The notes: generated from the sequence alone by a model not told the origin. DNA of 64,000 nucleotides from Megascapheus bottae (GCA_024803745.1 JANJXV010000002.1:42305757-42369756), one strand, 5' to 3'. Counted from the stretch's first letter, positions 45,430 to 58,649 are shown. Numbers and translations: made by a program.

Positions 45430-45600
45430 TTGGTTTGGTTTGGCTGGATTTTATGCCACTGTCTCTGAACTTCTGTGCTTCATTCCTTGCTTTTTGGAGA
45501 TAAAAGCCTGATGGAATTTTCTGATAGGGTTGGCTTCAAACCATAGTGTTCAAATCTCAGCCTCTTAGGTTGCTAGGATTACAGGTGTAAGTCACCAGTT
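45430..45600 (-). repeat. B1-ID SINE (minus half of an inverted pair)
   Basis: B1 arm CAAATCTCAGCCTCTTAGGT and GATTACAGGTGTAAGTCACC; ID arm reduced. Confidence 0.75.
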
Positions 45601-45628
45601 ACCAGTGAGTCACTATTAGTTTAATTAC

Positions 45629-45870
45629 AAAGTTTCTAGTTCTTTCCTAAGTAACTTCTAGAATTCTTACATATTAACTGCAAAGTGAATATATACATTA
45701 TTAAATATAGATTATAAAATGTTATATATATAATATACAATATATATTTCTATATAAATTACAGGGAATATATTTACATATAAATTATGGAATATATATG
45801 AATTCCTATATATTAACTGCAAAGTTTCTGGTTCTTACTTAAGTAACTTCTAGAATTCTTATATATTCAC
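45629..45870. repeat. Local direct duplication flanking an AT-rich spacer
   Basis: A ~50-bp unit (AAAGTTTCTAGTTCTTTCCT... AGTAACTTCTAGAATTCTTA) at 45629-45680 recurs at 45820-45870 with a few changes, offset 191 bp; TA-rich sequence lies between. Confidence 0.85.
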
Positions 45871-46617
45871 TAGGGACTTATATTGAGAGGTGCCTTTCTA
45901 TGTTTCAGAGAGTGAAGCAACTATACACTACCCACCAAATCATTGCTTTCAGAAGATGAAATAAAGGCTAGATTCTAAAGATATCAGAAAATAAAAAGCC
46001 CAATTTCTTAATCTGCATGCTTAAACCCAATAGCAGAAAATTTAAACTGCATGACTATTTTTTGTTAAATATATAAAATGTAACATAAAAACAGAATTAA
46101 ATATTTAGATTTTGCTTTTCGACAAATGAAGTAACTTTCAGATAGTTTTAGTTTTTTGTTTTTAGATTAAAGCAACTTATAGCCATAGATAAAACTGGGT
46201 TCTGGGTACTTTCCTTCAATTTAGGCAGCTGCAACAATTAATCTGATAAAGTATTCTTCTCAACCTATATGACAATTTAAGCTGCTTTTAATGTTGCAGC
46301 AATTATACATTTCTAGGTAGTATACTAGGAGTACCTGAGGGAGCTTGTGCTGAAGAAATTAAAGGGAATAATTCTTAACCAAATGTGGGTAGGATGGCAA
46401 TGAAATGAGTAAGAAAAACAGAATGTTCATTCAAAAGTATACAAAATCTGTTGCAAGGAATAAGGTACGGGGAGGGAAGGCAAACCACTTCTATATTGTG
46501 TTAGGAAAAAAACCCAAATATAAATATATAGATTCATTCCTTTGTATCTGGAGGCTGTGATTAACCAACTGTGTGTCAAAAAAACTGACTCTTTCCCCTT
46601 ATCATTATTCCCTAATC

Positions 46618-46802
46618 AACATCATCTAACAACTACGTACACAGCATTTCCCTTGTATAGGTTATAATAATTAACTTAAGGATGACTTCATAAGATTATA
46701 TGCAAATATGATGCTATTTTATATAAGAGAATTGAGTACCCATGGATTTTTGGAATCCATGGGTGAACCTGGAATCAATTCTTTATGGGTACTGAGGGAT
46801 AT
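46618..46802 (+). mobile_element. MER2-like DNA transposon fragment (Tigger group)
   Basis: The 3' end of an old MER2-type element: TATGCAAATATGATGCTATT, then a hairpin of ACCCATGGATT / AATCCATGGGT (46738-46764) and GGTACTGAGGGA near the terminus. Confidence 0.75.
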
Positions 46803-47003
46803 GTATTATGTGCATATAATTTATGAATAAAGTTTTCCTTCCTATATCTAGGTAGTAGGTAAAAATACACATATCAAAACTGTCATTTTCATTTAAGCCC
46901 AAATACAAGGAAAAGTCACCGGCATTACATTTAAAGCAGTTGCTGTTTCCCTCATTACTCACTTCTTGTGACAATAATGAGCAAAAAATTGCCATCCTCT
47001 TAC

Positions 47004-47092
47004 CACAGCCAGGCAGTGCTTCTTTTGTATTGCACCTCTTCAGGTCCTTCTTTCCCATGTTTTAACTGCAGCTCCAGCTCTCCTATTCTTCC
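47004..47092 (-). CDS. FOCAD: FOCAD exon e3 (89 nt)
   Basis: Acceptor ...tttgtag, then 29 codons plus TG before donor gtaaga. The product reads GRIGELELQLKHGKEGPEEV and continues QYKRSTAWLW, where the last Trp codon is completed by the first G of e4. The charged, Glu/Lys-rich segment matches the human linker with three substitutions (L to I, E to G, K to R). It enters in phase 0 and leaves in phase 2. No complete open frame of any length shows it on its own, so it is easily missed by ORF-based annotation. Confidence 0.94.
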
Positions 47093-47669
47093 CTACAAAC
47101 AATGCAACATAAATCAGTATACAAAAAAATCAATGGCTGAAATGAACTGAAAATTTGTTTGGGAAGTAGATTCTTTTCCAGTTGGCTTTATACCCTGATA
47201 GAATATTTGATTATGAAAGGGGATGGGTAAAGAAAAATGGTGTATCACTGCTCAGGTATTTCTAAATTCACCAGATGAACATCCTGAAGAGGTTGCACCT
47301 TTGGCAAATTTAGTACAGAGAACTTCATTTCAAGATACCTATTAAAGCAGATTTGAATTTCATAGATCCCATTTTCAAAGTCCTCTATGTGGTATTCACC
47401 TTCCTTTATCAGCAATTGGTAATTTTAGCTGACACAATACCAAGATTGGAGTCTGCACATCAGTATTAGAACAGAATGGTAGAGATAGTAGAAAATGATT
47501 TAGGCAAGAAGTAACACATAAGACATATGTGATATGTAAAAAAGGTCATTTACCAAAAGTTCCAATATTATATTTCAAATTCTTCAGTGAATTTATAAAA
47601 ATAGAGTTATTATTTTCTACAATTTAATGGAAGCATAACTAATAGTGCCTCTTAAAAATATTAAGACCA

Positions 47670-47866
47670 GGGGCCGGGAGTTTGGCCTAGTGTTAGAGTG
47701 CTTGCCTAGCATGCACAAAGACCCGGGTTCGATTCCTCGGTACCACACACAGAGAAAAAAGCCGGAAGTGGTGCTGAGGCTCAAGTGGTAGAGTTCTAGC
47801 CTTGAGAAAGTCTAAGGACAGTGCTCAGGCCCTAAGCTCAAGCCTAGGACTGGCCAAAAAAAAAAA
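47670..47866 (+). repeat. Young ID-ID dimeric SINE with target duplication
   Basis: Intact A and B boxes (GGGTTCGATTCCTCGG). Flanked by TTAAGACCA (47661-47669 and 47867-47875). One of the least diverged copies here. Confidence 0.95.
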
Positions 47867-48987
47867 TTAAGACCAAAGCATTCAAATATATTTATTACTC
47901 TTTCCATTGTTTTACACTCAGGATTATTGTAATCAAATATTTTCCTGTTTACGTCATCATCAATTACATTCGTTAAATGTAATTGAAACACCGGCTTTTT
48001 GATGGAAGGAACCTAAATTAGACAAGAACTCAGATTTTGTATAAGATTACCAATCAGGAGTAACCATTTTCAGAAGTAGTTGTGCTGCCTTATATTTTCA
48101 CCAGCAGTGAGTCCTGGTTCCTCACCAACATTTGAAATTGACAGAAATACTTCTCTTATAGCTGTACTTTATTTTACTATCTACTAATGAGATCCAGCTT
48201 TTTAAACCATGTTTACTGACTTTGGATTTTAAATTCTGTCCATTTTTCTACTTGTTGTCTTTTTTCCTACTAACTGTTTAGAGCCCAAAGGTAATATAGA
48301 TCTCTACACACTAATGAAAGAAGCATGACAGCTTGAAGGACTAAGGATGTGAACTCAACAATCAGATTGCCTTGGTATAAGGTCATTTCCTCTTACTGAC
48401 CGGTGTAGCTTTGTTGTTAATAACCAGAAGTCAACACTTCCCTTTATAATCTTCTTACTAGATCTTTCCTAAAGATATTTAAGTCTCTTCAGAAGTAAGT
48501 CATATTTTTTATTCTATATAATCTCATGAAGCAAATGGTTCCCCCACCAAAAAAAATTCATCCTTTCTCTATATTGTCAAGGATAAAATTCTAGCCCTTT
48601 TATTCTTCCTGCTGTCTCTTGGAAGAAAGCAACAGAAATGATTAAACCAAAAGATACTGACATTAATATTTAACAGTTATATCACCCTTTTAGGAGAGAA
48701 GGCAAAGTAAAAGGGAACATGATTTTTATTATTTGACTCTGCCATTTGTGCATTTTAAATTATGCAACTTTACTTCTAAATATCTATTTCCTATAATGGC
48801 TTTTCTTTAAAAAATACATGAAACAGGAAATTAGAAGGTTAAAAACCTAATTGGAAATAAATAAAACAAGAAAGCTGGGATACATGCAACTTCCTGAGAA
48901 GGCCTATTTTTGTAATCTCTGAATCCATAAACTAGTACAACCAATCTTTTGTGCCTATGTTTCATATTTTTCTTCCTCAGAGTTTCT

Positions 48988-49463
48988 TTATTTAATTTTA
49001 TTTTTTATTATTGAGGTAATGTATAGAGGGGTTACAATGCCAGAGATTGGGTGTATTATTTCTCACACACTGATACCACTTATTATGTTTTTGTCCCCAT
49101 TTCCCTCCTCCCCTCCCGATCATCTTGTTTCCCCCCTTACTTTTCCTATTTCAAATAAACAAATAAACATATATATATAATATGCCAGGTAACAAAGTCA
49201 GATGCAGTAACAATTTGAGATTAACCAAAGGGCAACACAAGAGAAGAGAAATAACATAGTACATTAAGAACAACAATCACACAAGATAAGTTTCTATGTC
49301 CTAGAGACACTTTCATTTAGTCTCATTCTATATGATCTTATGTATCTAGGTTTTGTGCTACTGTAATCCTCTGCTAGGCGAGTCCTAGAAGTGTATGATG
49401 ACCCAGCAGTCCTACTCCTTGGCATTTACCCAAAAGTTCAGAAACAAGGACATACTAAAGCCA
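48988..49463 (-). mobile_element. Twin-primed (5'-inverted) L1 insertion
   Basis: 48988-49385 is an L1 3' UTR in minus orientation with its A-rich tail at 48988. 49390-49463 is an ORF2 piece in plus orientation (GACCCAGCAGTCCTACTCCT). Both are bracketed by the perfect 16-bp repeat CTTCCTCAGAGTTTCT (48972-48987 and 49464-49479). Confidence 0.9.
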
Positions 49464-49932
49464 CTTCCTCAGAGTTTCTATTCCATTCTATTCCCACTTC
49501 TGGAATGTCTCCCTAACCTGGTCTACCCCATGAATGTTAGGTTGCTTATCCAGATTCACTTTCCCTTCCAATTCTTAGCCTACTTGTAGTAGATATATCT
49601 GGTGACATTCAGTATGGCCATATATATTTCTAGCTAAGGTGACATGGGAGAATAGGATACATGATCATCTCAACTGGAGTTTTATGACTGACTATAGATT
49701 TCAACTAGTAATCTATACATTCTTCTTAGTTTTTCTTTCTAGCTTCCTTATTATAGTTAGCAATCTCACCTGGTTCACCTCATGTTAAAAACAAATTATA
49801 GAGGAATGGGAAGTAGTTTGTGTTTACCAAATGTAAGATCCTGAATTCAATCACCATACCACCACCACTGTCACCACCAGCACTACTACTACAACAACAA
49901 AAACAATAATGCATACAGATAAGAAACAACTC

Positions 49933-50095
49933 TCGGTTGGCGGGGGGGGGGGAGGGGGCTGGGAGAGAAATGGGTACCAAGACATGTGAAAGGGTATCAA
50001 TGTATGTGAATTAATGCACCTTCTATCTGGCAAATATCATGTAACCCTTTTACTAATTACAATAAAAAAATGCAAAAAATATATATATATAAAAA
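49933..50095 (+). mobile_element. Short L1 3' end with target duplication
   Basis: A G-run start, then AAATGGGTACCAAGACATGT to AATTACAATAAAAAAATGC and a TA run. Bracketed by AAGAAACAACTC (49921-49932 and 50096-50107). Confidence 0.88.
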
Positions 50096-50744
50096 AAGAA
50101 ACAACTCAACTCTCCCAAATGGTCAGAATGACTTATTAGGATCTCAATTCCTGCCCTTGAATTGGTTTCAGATTACTTTGTGGCTAGGTAGCCAACCCAG
50201 AAAATGACTAAAGTCAACCTGATTTCATCTGTCCCCCATCTGAGGTATACTCGTAATCCCAAGGAGACTTTCACAAAGTCTAAGAGACCTGATAAAGTAA
50301 AGAAGATTGTAGAGAGTTCTTTGCCAAGAAGGTCTCTCAATAGTCAATCCACATGTACATACATTTATCATCTTAGTCAGAAAATATTCATGTATTTCCT
50401 ACATGTCAACCACACTGATGTAATTAGAAATGTGAAAAAGAATAGATATGGTTGGAAGCAGATGGCTAAGCAGAAGTTCTGTTCCAAGATCTAATGTTAC
50501 AGACTTCTTGCTGTAGTTTAAGCCTTTCAGCTACACATCTTTGTAATTAATTTTCAAGATAAGTGATTTTATTAGATATCCAAAGCAAAGAGATATTATA
50601 TGGTAAAAGATTCACACAACCACCACAACAGTAGTAAGGAAGCATTACAAAAAATAGTGAGCATGCTTTTCATAAATCAGACTGTCCTTTAAAACATTAA
50701 ACAAATTTGTATTATAATTAATGGTGGTGTTTGAAAAATAAATC

Positions 50745-50975
50745 ACACAGTGGAAAAAGCAGATGTTCTGAAGTCAGACAAATCCAGCTTAATTTCTGAT
50801 TCTTTCATTTACTGATGGGTTTTGAGCCATTTGTTTTCCTTGCCTACCAAATTCCATTTCTCATCTATAATAGAGTTGTGTGGATTTGGTAACACACACT
50901 TCAATGGTCTTAGGAAGAGTAAGAGAAATCATATATACTAAGTATTGGATACACATTAGTTATTCAATAAATGGT
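50745..50975 (+). repeat. MIR (nearly full length)
   Basis: TCTGAAGTCAGACAAATCCA, a decayed core, and TATTCAATAAATGGTAGAT at the 3' end. Confidence 0.7.
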
Positions 50976-52711
50976 AGATATAGCAGGGGGAAGCAGAGCT
51001 TTTATAAGAATTATACCATAATCCTATTCAATTTGGCTTTTCTTATAGTGAAAGCTAAATAAAATTCTCAGTTCATTCTGCAAGAGAAGGTATTATTCCT
51101 TTCCTCGGGTACCACAACATTTTGTTCCTTTTTTATTATTATTGAAGCACTGAAGATGCTGTACTGGAAAAGCCACTAAACAAGTGAGCTTGTCTCACTA
51201 GACTGGGCCCTCACAGGCAGAAAGAGTCAGGACTGCTTTACTTTCTTGTGTTTCACATACTCTACACCAGGATTGGGAAGAAAGACCCTTTCCATAAATA
51301 TTTGGTGAAGAAAAACAGTGTAAACCTGCTTAGAGAAATAGCAATGTAAGGAAATATGCATTCTGACTTGCAAGCTCATTCTTCTTGAACAGAAATTATA
51401 ACTGGCCAAGCATGTTTATGATGACCTTAAAGAAATATGGAGAGACAGAACTAATTTCATTCATTCACTCATGAATCCTGGATACCTAGACACTATGGAG
51501 GCTAAAAAAAAACTGAATTAAAATAGCAATGAACAAAAGGAAATGTAGATTCTAGTGCTTTGGAGGTACCATCTAAAACTGCTGCTCAAAAGGTGGCTAG
51601 TGGACTAGTTGCATTAAAATACCTGGTGCTTTGTTAAATGTTAGGGTTTGATTTAATGGATCAAAATCTGAAAAATCATCAGTGTTTTATGAATTATAGG
51701 CTCAACAGCCTTTATGGCAGCAAGGTTTTAATATGAGACGAGTGTTTAAATACGATATCATTCTTACCAACCTATATAATTCCCCCAATCTCACTCTCCC
51801 AATCCCATTTTATGTAACAGCTATTATCTGTAATTAAAACACCAGAAGTCCTGAGACTCCATGAAAATCATATTCTAGAACACAAATTTCATAAGTAGCA
51901 TCATATTTTATTTTTTCTGACATCCTTATCAGTGACTTTTAAGCTAAGGAAAAGTACTGAGTTAGTTGCTTTCTTATACTGTTTACTGTTCGCGTCATTT
52001 TCTGGTGACCAAAAATTGTTTTCAATTTTAAAAATTCAAGATCTATCACTTACAATGTAAATGGAGAAAAATTATAATGAGAGCTCACATTTCAGTTAGT
52101 ATTTATATATTTCAGACATTTGTGTCAAATGGTAGAGACATCAGAAAAGCAAATACAGCTTCTTCCCTTAAAGAACATAGAGACAACTGGAGACCTTAGA
52201 TGACCAACTAATGTAACAGGGTTTGCAAAATGGTGTCATAGCTACTAAGAAGGCACATGGAAGAACATGTAATCCAATCAGAGGAATAAAGAACACAAAT
52301 GTCTCTCTAGACTTGACCTAAGGAAATTAGGTAAGATATTAGGTAAGCAAACAGAGAATGATTGACCCTTTCTTTGCAGTGTAGGGTTTGAGATAGAATA
52401 GTCTGTTTAAAAAGTCAAGAACTTAGAAAGGCTGAGCTTTGGAAAATAGACACATTGTTAAAGATAAGGCAGAAGCTGCCTCGAGAAAACACAGGGACAA
52501 AAAAAAAAGACACTAAGCTGAGTTTAGAGGTACTCTGAGACAGTCATATGGGGAGATTCAGAAGACAGCCAGACAAAAGAGACTAGAGGTCAGGGAGGAG
52601 AGACAATTTTTTAGAGGGGTTGGGGAATAGCCAAACTTAAATTTAAGTATGACTATGTAAATAAGTTTCCTATTCACTATGAGCAAAGTTAACCACATAT
52701 AGTGTCCTTAC

Positions 52712-52804
52712 TTGTAAAATGGCATGGTAAGCTCGGTTCATATATGCAAGCCAGGCCTGTGGGAGAAAGAGTGCATGGTGCCACTCTGATAGCTGGATGT
52801 GGAC
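52712..52804 (-). CDS. FOCAD: FOCAD exon e2 (93 nt)
   Basis: Acceptor ...cccacag, 31 whole codons, donor gtaagg. The product starts VHIQLSEWHHALFLPQAW and ends AYHAILQ; the human exon differs by only two residues (HR to HH, I to L). The exon is symmetrical (phase 0 to 0), so skipping it would keep the frame. It sits alone between introns of about 5.6 kb and 10.4 kb, the longest complete intron in the window. Expected to form a helical hairpin of the focadhesin repeat array; this structural point is inference. Confidence 0.96.
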
Positions 52805-52953
52805 CTGTGGGAAGATGTACCGTGACATGTTAGATTACATAGAATTATAACAGAATAAAAGTAAGGCTGCTTCACCAATTCTTGCTTTATTTAATGGATT
52901 TAAATTCTAAAGCAAACTAAATCAGCCCAGGATCAGAACCACAAACATCCTAT

Positions 52954-52965
52954 GGGGGGGGGGGG
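52954..52965. repeat. G12 homopolymer
   Basis: Twelve G in a row about 150 bp upstream (transcript sense) of e2. Confidence 0.95.
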
Positions 52966-53709
52966 AAACTTGGAGCCTTAAAAAGACAAAATAAAGTGAG
53001 CCTGCAACTGTCTAAATTAAAGTAAATACAATCCTACAAGAATAACAAGTTAAGATGTATTTAACACAGAAATCCATTCCTGAAAATTAAGGAGAAATGC
53101 TAGAATATCTCATGCCAAACTCTGGAATTGGGTATTATCTAGCATATGCCCCTAGAAATTTTAATAAAAATAAATATTGCTCATATCCTAGATTTCAAAT
53201 CCGATAATTTCTGAAGGAATAAACTTAAAACTGCCAACAGAATATCATGTTGTATAGAAACTACGGTGGTAAAAGCATGCAAATGAGCACCACACACAGC
53301 AACTGTGCATACCACCAGACAAATGCCCTTTAATCAGTGTGGGTAAACGGGAAAAATGATATATGCCAACAATGAAATCCTTCTGCCGAATAGAGACCCA
53401 GACAGAACATCTGGTTTTCATAGTCATTTCTGTTTCTACCTATTAGTGTACAGCTATCTTGCAACAAATCTTCCCAGGGTCTACTTCTGTTAAAGAAAGA
53501 TCACTCAAGAAAAACAGTTACAAGGCATCACATTTCATGCTCTATAATAATTCATCCAAACTTTATTCAATTCCCTACAGGGCAGAAACACACCCCCAGA
53601 CTCCCCCACAGAATAACTTATCCAAAATGACAATAGAATCTTAGTGGCTAATGCTTAAGAACATTTTGATGTAACGTAAGAATTAATTTTCTCAAAGGCC
53701 TTGTGAAAT

Positions 53710-53766
<57 letters not shown>

Positions 53767-53774
53767 CACACACA
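53710..53774. repeat. CA microsatellite
   Basis: About 31 CA units with one CG interruption near 53760. Confidence 0.97.
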
Positions 53775-55707
53775 TCTGGCCTCTAGATGCTCTTTAATCT
53801 GACTCTCTTGGAGAGCCTACTATGCAAGGTACTTGGTACTGTGGAAGGACATGAAGATTAACAGTCTATGTATGCAAAGAGCTTTTTGGTTAGCAGGAGA
53901 GCCAGAGATGGGAAGGAAGAACACAAGAAGATTAATTCTGACTGCTAGTAATCACTTCCCATGCCACTACTGCTTTTTCAAAAATTAGATGCTCAAACAG
54001 TATGAAATGGATATGCAGACCATGAAATGAACTTGAAACAATTATAGAAATTAGTCTCTTTGTTTTGTTTTATTAAGAATTCAGTCTGCCAAGTGGGTTT
54101 GGGAGAGAAGCTTTGTCAATGTGTCCACAAAAGTCCTCAAAGGAACAAACCCTCCAATTCCTGTTTCCTCTTTTATTATCCAGGAAGCAAATAACCACAT
54201 TTCCAGCTGTATAGTCCTTCATCAGATTTTGGCCCTGTTCTTGGTTTCTGAAGTTATCTTTCTTTAAAACCTTTACCCTAATAAATTCTGTTCCTCTTTC
54301 CTCTACTTTGAGACCTGAATTGAACAGAAATATAATTCAAATATCAGACGCCCAACTTTTATCTCTTACTTTAGAAATACAAAATATTTCTTGATTTTCC
54401 TGCTAAATAATCCCAATGGTCTTACTGAAAATGCCCATCCATAGCCTCGGGAAGCTGACAGAAAGGACCTGAGTATTTTGGAGACAATGCTTCTTATACT
54501 TGAGTTTATAAAAGGAAGGAATTATGGAAAAATGTAAATCCAAATGAGCAAATCAAATAGGGAGCTTCTAAAAACAAAGGCAGTCATTCCAGGAAACGAA
54601 CTTAAAAGGACCATAGTAGGAGGCTGAAGTTAATTCTCTTGCTGCTCTGACCACAGTGGAAGGGGTGCACACAAACACGGGACACAGCAGATTAGCCTAC
54701 ACACCAGCCTGGAGCCCCCATGTTTTATGGTATTATGCTCTAATTTTAAAGTTCTCTGGAGTTAGTTGTGAATAAATCTCTCTAAAATATACTCTACTGC
54801 AATTTCCCTTAATGAAGACAGACTTAGAGAAACAGCATGCAGAGTTATGTCCTGTGTTCATCTGTATCATAGGAAAAAGGGCCTCCCCTGAAAAAATCTA
54901 GGATGCTATTTCTCACCAATATACCATCACATAAATTGCCTATATTTTAGACTAAGTTTTATTTTAGACTATATTTTAGAATAAATTCATTGAGAATTTA
55001 TGAAATATGAAAATGTCTAATTTCTATACTTGTGAGAAGCTGTTGAAGGAAACACAATGAATGAAATAATTTCAAGTCATGAAACTGCAATTTATTTGAT
55101 ATATTCAGTAGATGGGAAAGCTTGGTCCTAATTCCTGTGTTACTAAGTTTAAATGTGTGTGCGATTTGGTTTTTTTTTTTTTATATGTATATAACTAACT
55201 ATACCTACTCTTATAATGATAGCTATGTGACAGAATTCCTATGTACAAAAGAATGTATTCTATGTACATAGAATATGATAATCATGAGGTATTATACATG
55301 TGCCTTAAAGTTTGTTAAGAAAAAATGCAAAGGAAAGGAGATATTAATGAAGTTCTATAAGACTTTTATAGCACTCATACTCTGCACAGAATGCCCTGTC
55401 TTCTCTCTTTTCTAATTAACTAGAACAATTTCTTTCACCTTCCTACTTCTAGTCTACTGTGTACCTCCGCTGTAACACTCTATAGATGTCATTTTAAATT
55501 ATTTGTGTCTGAATTGTGTTCTTATACAATCACATGGGCAGAGATCATGTCGTATTCATCCTGAAAACCCTGCCATGGTACCAGTAACAGTGACTTGAAC
55601 ACAGTGGTCAATTATATACTGGTAAGTCCAACAGAATTAAATATCCAGCATTAGTGTGCCCATGCATATGTGTGTGCTTGTATGCATATGTGTGTATGTG
55701 TATATGT

Positions 55708-55932
55708 ATTCTTTTTGTGTGCTGGTCCTGAGCTTAAGAGCTGTCTCTGAGCTATTTTGCTCAAGCCTACTGCTCTATCACTTGAGCCACAGCTATATGT
55801 CCATATTTTTGGTAGTTAATTAAAAATAACAGTCTCATGACTATCCTGACCAGGCTGGATTCAAACTGTAATCCTCAGAAATCAGTCTCCTGAGCATTTA
55901 GAATTGCAGTCAAGAGGCACTGGTGCCTAGCC
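55708..55932 (-). repeat. B1-ID composite SINE
   Basis: Minus: ID arm GCTCAAGCCTACTGCTCTAT, B1 arm CAGGCTGGATTCAAACTGTA. Confidence 0.82.
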
Positions 55933-58182
55933 AGCATTTGTTTTATAAAGAAAAAAATCTTCTCACATTAAAACCATAGTATCATAAGCAAGAAATCATG
56001 TGAAATTATGGGGTTTAACTTTCAATCACTCTGGAAATATAATGTGGAAAAACTTTTGAATCAATGCAGCTAAATTCAAACACAACTCAAGGATATAATA
56101 ATTTTTAATTTCATAAATGTATCATATAATATATGTCTAAACTGTTTCACACAGGAAATATTTAATTTCAGGTAAGAACAAAGTGAGTAAACTTTATACT
56201 ATGCAATCTCTATAAATATTGTTATTTATAAGTTCTAATAAACTATACTTAAAACACTACTGTAATACCAAATATTATGCTTAGAAGCACTACTAGAAAG
56301 TAGAGGCTTGCAAGAAAGAAAAATGTCAATGTAGTTATGTTTCCTGACTACAGGTTTTACTTAAGGGTAAAACATAGTTACCTAATTAGTTAACTTACTG
56401 TGCATAATACAATGCCAGAAATTTGGGAACACATTCTACTTCTGTGTAATATAAACAACTAAAATTATACTGCATATTAAGCTAATATATACTTTAACAA
56501 TTTCTCACTGAATTCTACAGAGCAAGTTAGATACATGTTTGAAGAGGCTAGGAACAGTAGCAAGTAAAAATAGATACAAAAGAGTTTGCTATTACATTTT
56601 GAAGCCCTGCTCATAAAAAAAAACACACATTTTTCATGTTCACCATATGACATATAACCATCAAAAATAAAAATATAAAAGATTAAAACAAAAGAAAAGA
56701 AGGTGTTTTTAACTTCAGATGCTACAGACATACAAATACAGACCCACACAATTTGGCTCACATTCTTCCTACATGCCCAGCAGAAAACCATTTGCATTTA
56801 GTGTTTCAGAACCTAAAAGCCACTCAATGTCCCATTTTTTATACAGAAGGAAACATGTGCTTCAATTTTCTGTCAGTAGTAGTAATCTTGTTGGCACTGT
56901 TTTTCTTCCTGTCCCCTGAAAAAATTGTGAGAACTGAGGTCTTATGTACCACACCTTTTAAAAGTAAAATGACACTATCTCTTTGTACATGTTTTTGAGA
57001 TTTAATGTTCTTTTTCCCCCTTTTCTCCACCCTCTTTCTTTCCTCCATCATTGTCTCCCCACCTTACCCCATTTCCCATCAGGATAACATTAGCTTGAAA
57101 GCCGACAATTCAATCACATCTCAAGCAACCATTTACTCTGTTATTTAATAGAAGGGGGAAACCCAGTTACCATAACAACTCACAACCACATGGTAATTAT
57201 GGAGTATCTAAAATACAGCAAACCATACTTTTCACAGTATTTTTCTAGGGAGAACCCATAAGAAGCACAGATATTATTTCTCCCCATTATTATTCACAAT
57301 TTTCATCTAATTGTTTCACATTGCATGAATGTTAACACTACTCAATATAGTTCATAAAAACATGCTTTAAAATAAAGAAAGAACCAAAAAAGAAGGGGAA
57401 ATTGCACTCCTTATATTTCAAATAATTGGGTAGATTGCATGTAATCTGAGGCATCTAGGAAAAATACTAAATAAAGCAGAGGAAAAACAAAATTAATTTA
57501 TAAGACAAAAAGCATCAAATAACAATTACCTAAGGGGGGAGAAGAAGACTGTAGAAGCATTGATTTTATTCAGAGCAGAGCTTCTTATAAGTCTGTAGAA
57601 GGTATGTCTAAGATAAAAATTAGAAAATAGCTCATTACTTAGTGATAAGGCAAAATATGGCTGGAAAGCTGTGCAGGACTAGAGAAATTTGCATGTGCCC
57701 AAGAATGGGTAAATAATGAAGCAAGACTGCTATTTTTTCCAGGGACAAATCAGCATTATCTAATTTAGGTGAGAATGTCATGTCAAAATGGGAAATGCCA
57801 AAGTCTGACAAGACTGGTGGTAAATTCCAGAGAGGAAAACTGTCATTCAGCTTCAGCTTCCCCTTCAATAAGCCCAGAGCTCCCCTTAGGAGGAGCAGAG
57901 GACATCAGCATCTTAGCTCTGGAGAACCCTCAGTAGATCTGAAAGACCACTTTTGGGCACATAGAGGAACAAATAAACAGGACACAAGTTTCAGAAAAAA
58001 AATCTAAAGAAGAGAATAATTATATAACTGCTATGTTACAATAAACCAAAACCAAATCACAAACAGAACTGTGACATTTCTTGCAAAAATCACATGGGAG
58101 AATATTAAGATTTTTTTTAACCTTTTAATGTATAAGGGAAGCTTACACTTTTAAAGCAATCTTATGGTATTATTTCATTTTA

Positions 58183-58184
<2 letters not shown>

Positions 58185-58240
<56 letters not shown>
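58185..58240. repeat. TG microsatellite
   Basis: About 25 TG units at the A-tail end of the adjoining minus SINE. Confidence 0.96.
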
Positions 58241-58456
58241 ATGGGCCTTGAACTCTGGGGGTGGGCACTGTCCCTGAGCTCTTTAGCTCAAGGCTACCAC
58301 CATACCCTTGAGGCAAGCCCCACTTCCCATTTTCTTGCCTTAATTGGAGATAAGAGCATCAGGTCCTTTTGTGCAAGGGCTGGCTTTGAACCTTGATCCA
58401 CAGACCTCTGCCTTCTAAGTAGCTAGGATTACAGGCGTGAACCACCATGCTTGGCT
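58232..58456 (-). repeat. B1-ID composite SINE
   Basis: Minus: ACTGTCCCTGAGCTCTTTAG (ID arm) and GGATTACAGGCGTGAACCAC (B1 arm). Confidence 0.87.
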
Positions 58457-58649
58457 TAGAAATAGTTTTTCTTATTTAACGTATGCATTGAATGGTCTAA
58501 AATTTTCCTCTATTCTGCACTCCACAAGTTTTCATGTTATGTTTTCATTTAATTAAAAAAATATTATTTGGAAATAAGGTATCTTCAGTATATTGTCAGT
58601 TCTTCATATTTTGAAGTGTATCTTGCTTTTTATAAAATAATAACTTTGC

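Larger units (their letters stand above)
42372..47003. other. Intron e3-e4: contents
   Basis: About 4.6 kb. It holds an MLT1 LTR, several SINEs in both orientations including a tight inverted pair (45218-45600), a local direct duplication (45629-45870) and an MER2-like DNA transposon (46618-46802). 44380-45215 and 45870-46617 show nothing recognisable. Confidence 0.8.
47093..52711. other. Intron e2-e3: contents
   Basis: About 5.6 kb. It holds a young ID dimer (47670-47866), a twin-primed L1 (48988-49463), a short L1 tail (49933-50095) and a MIR (50745-50975). 47867-48970 and 50980-52711 have no feature I can name with confidence. Confidence 0.8.

Noticed and set aside
57780..58007. 75-codon plus-strand frame with polar, Lys/Ser-rich product
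   Set aside because: No recognisable homology, no splice or promoter support; likely chance.
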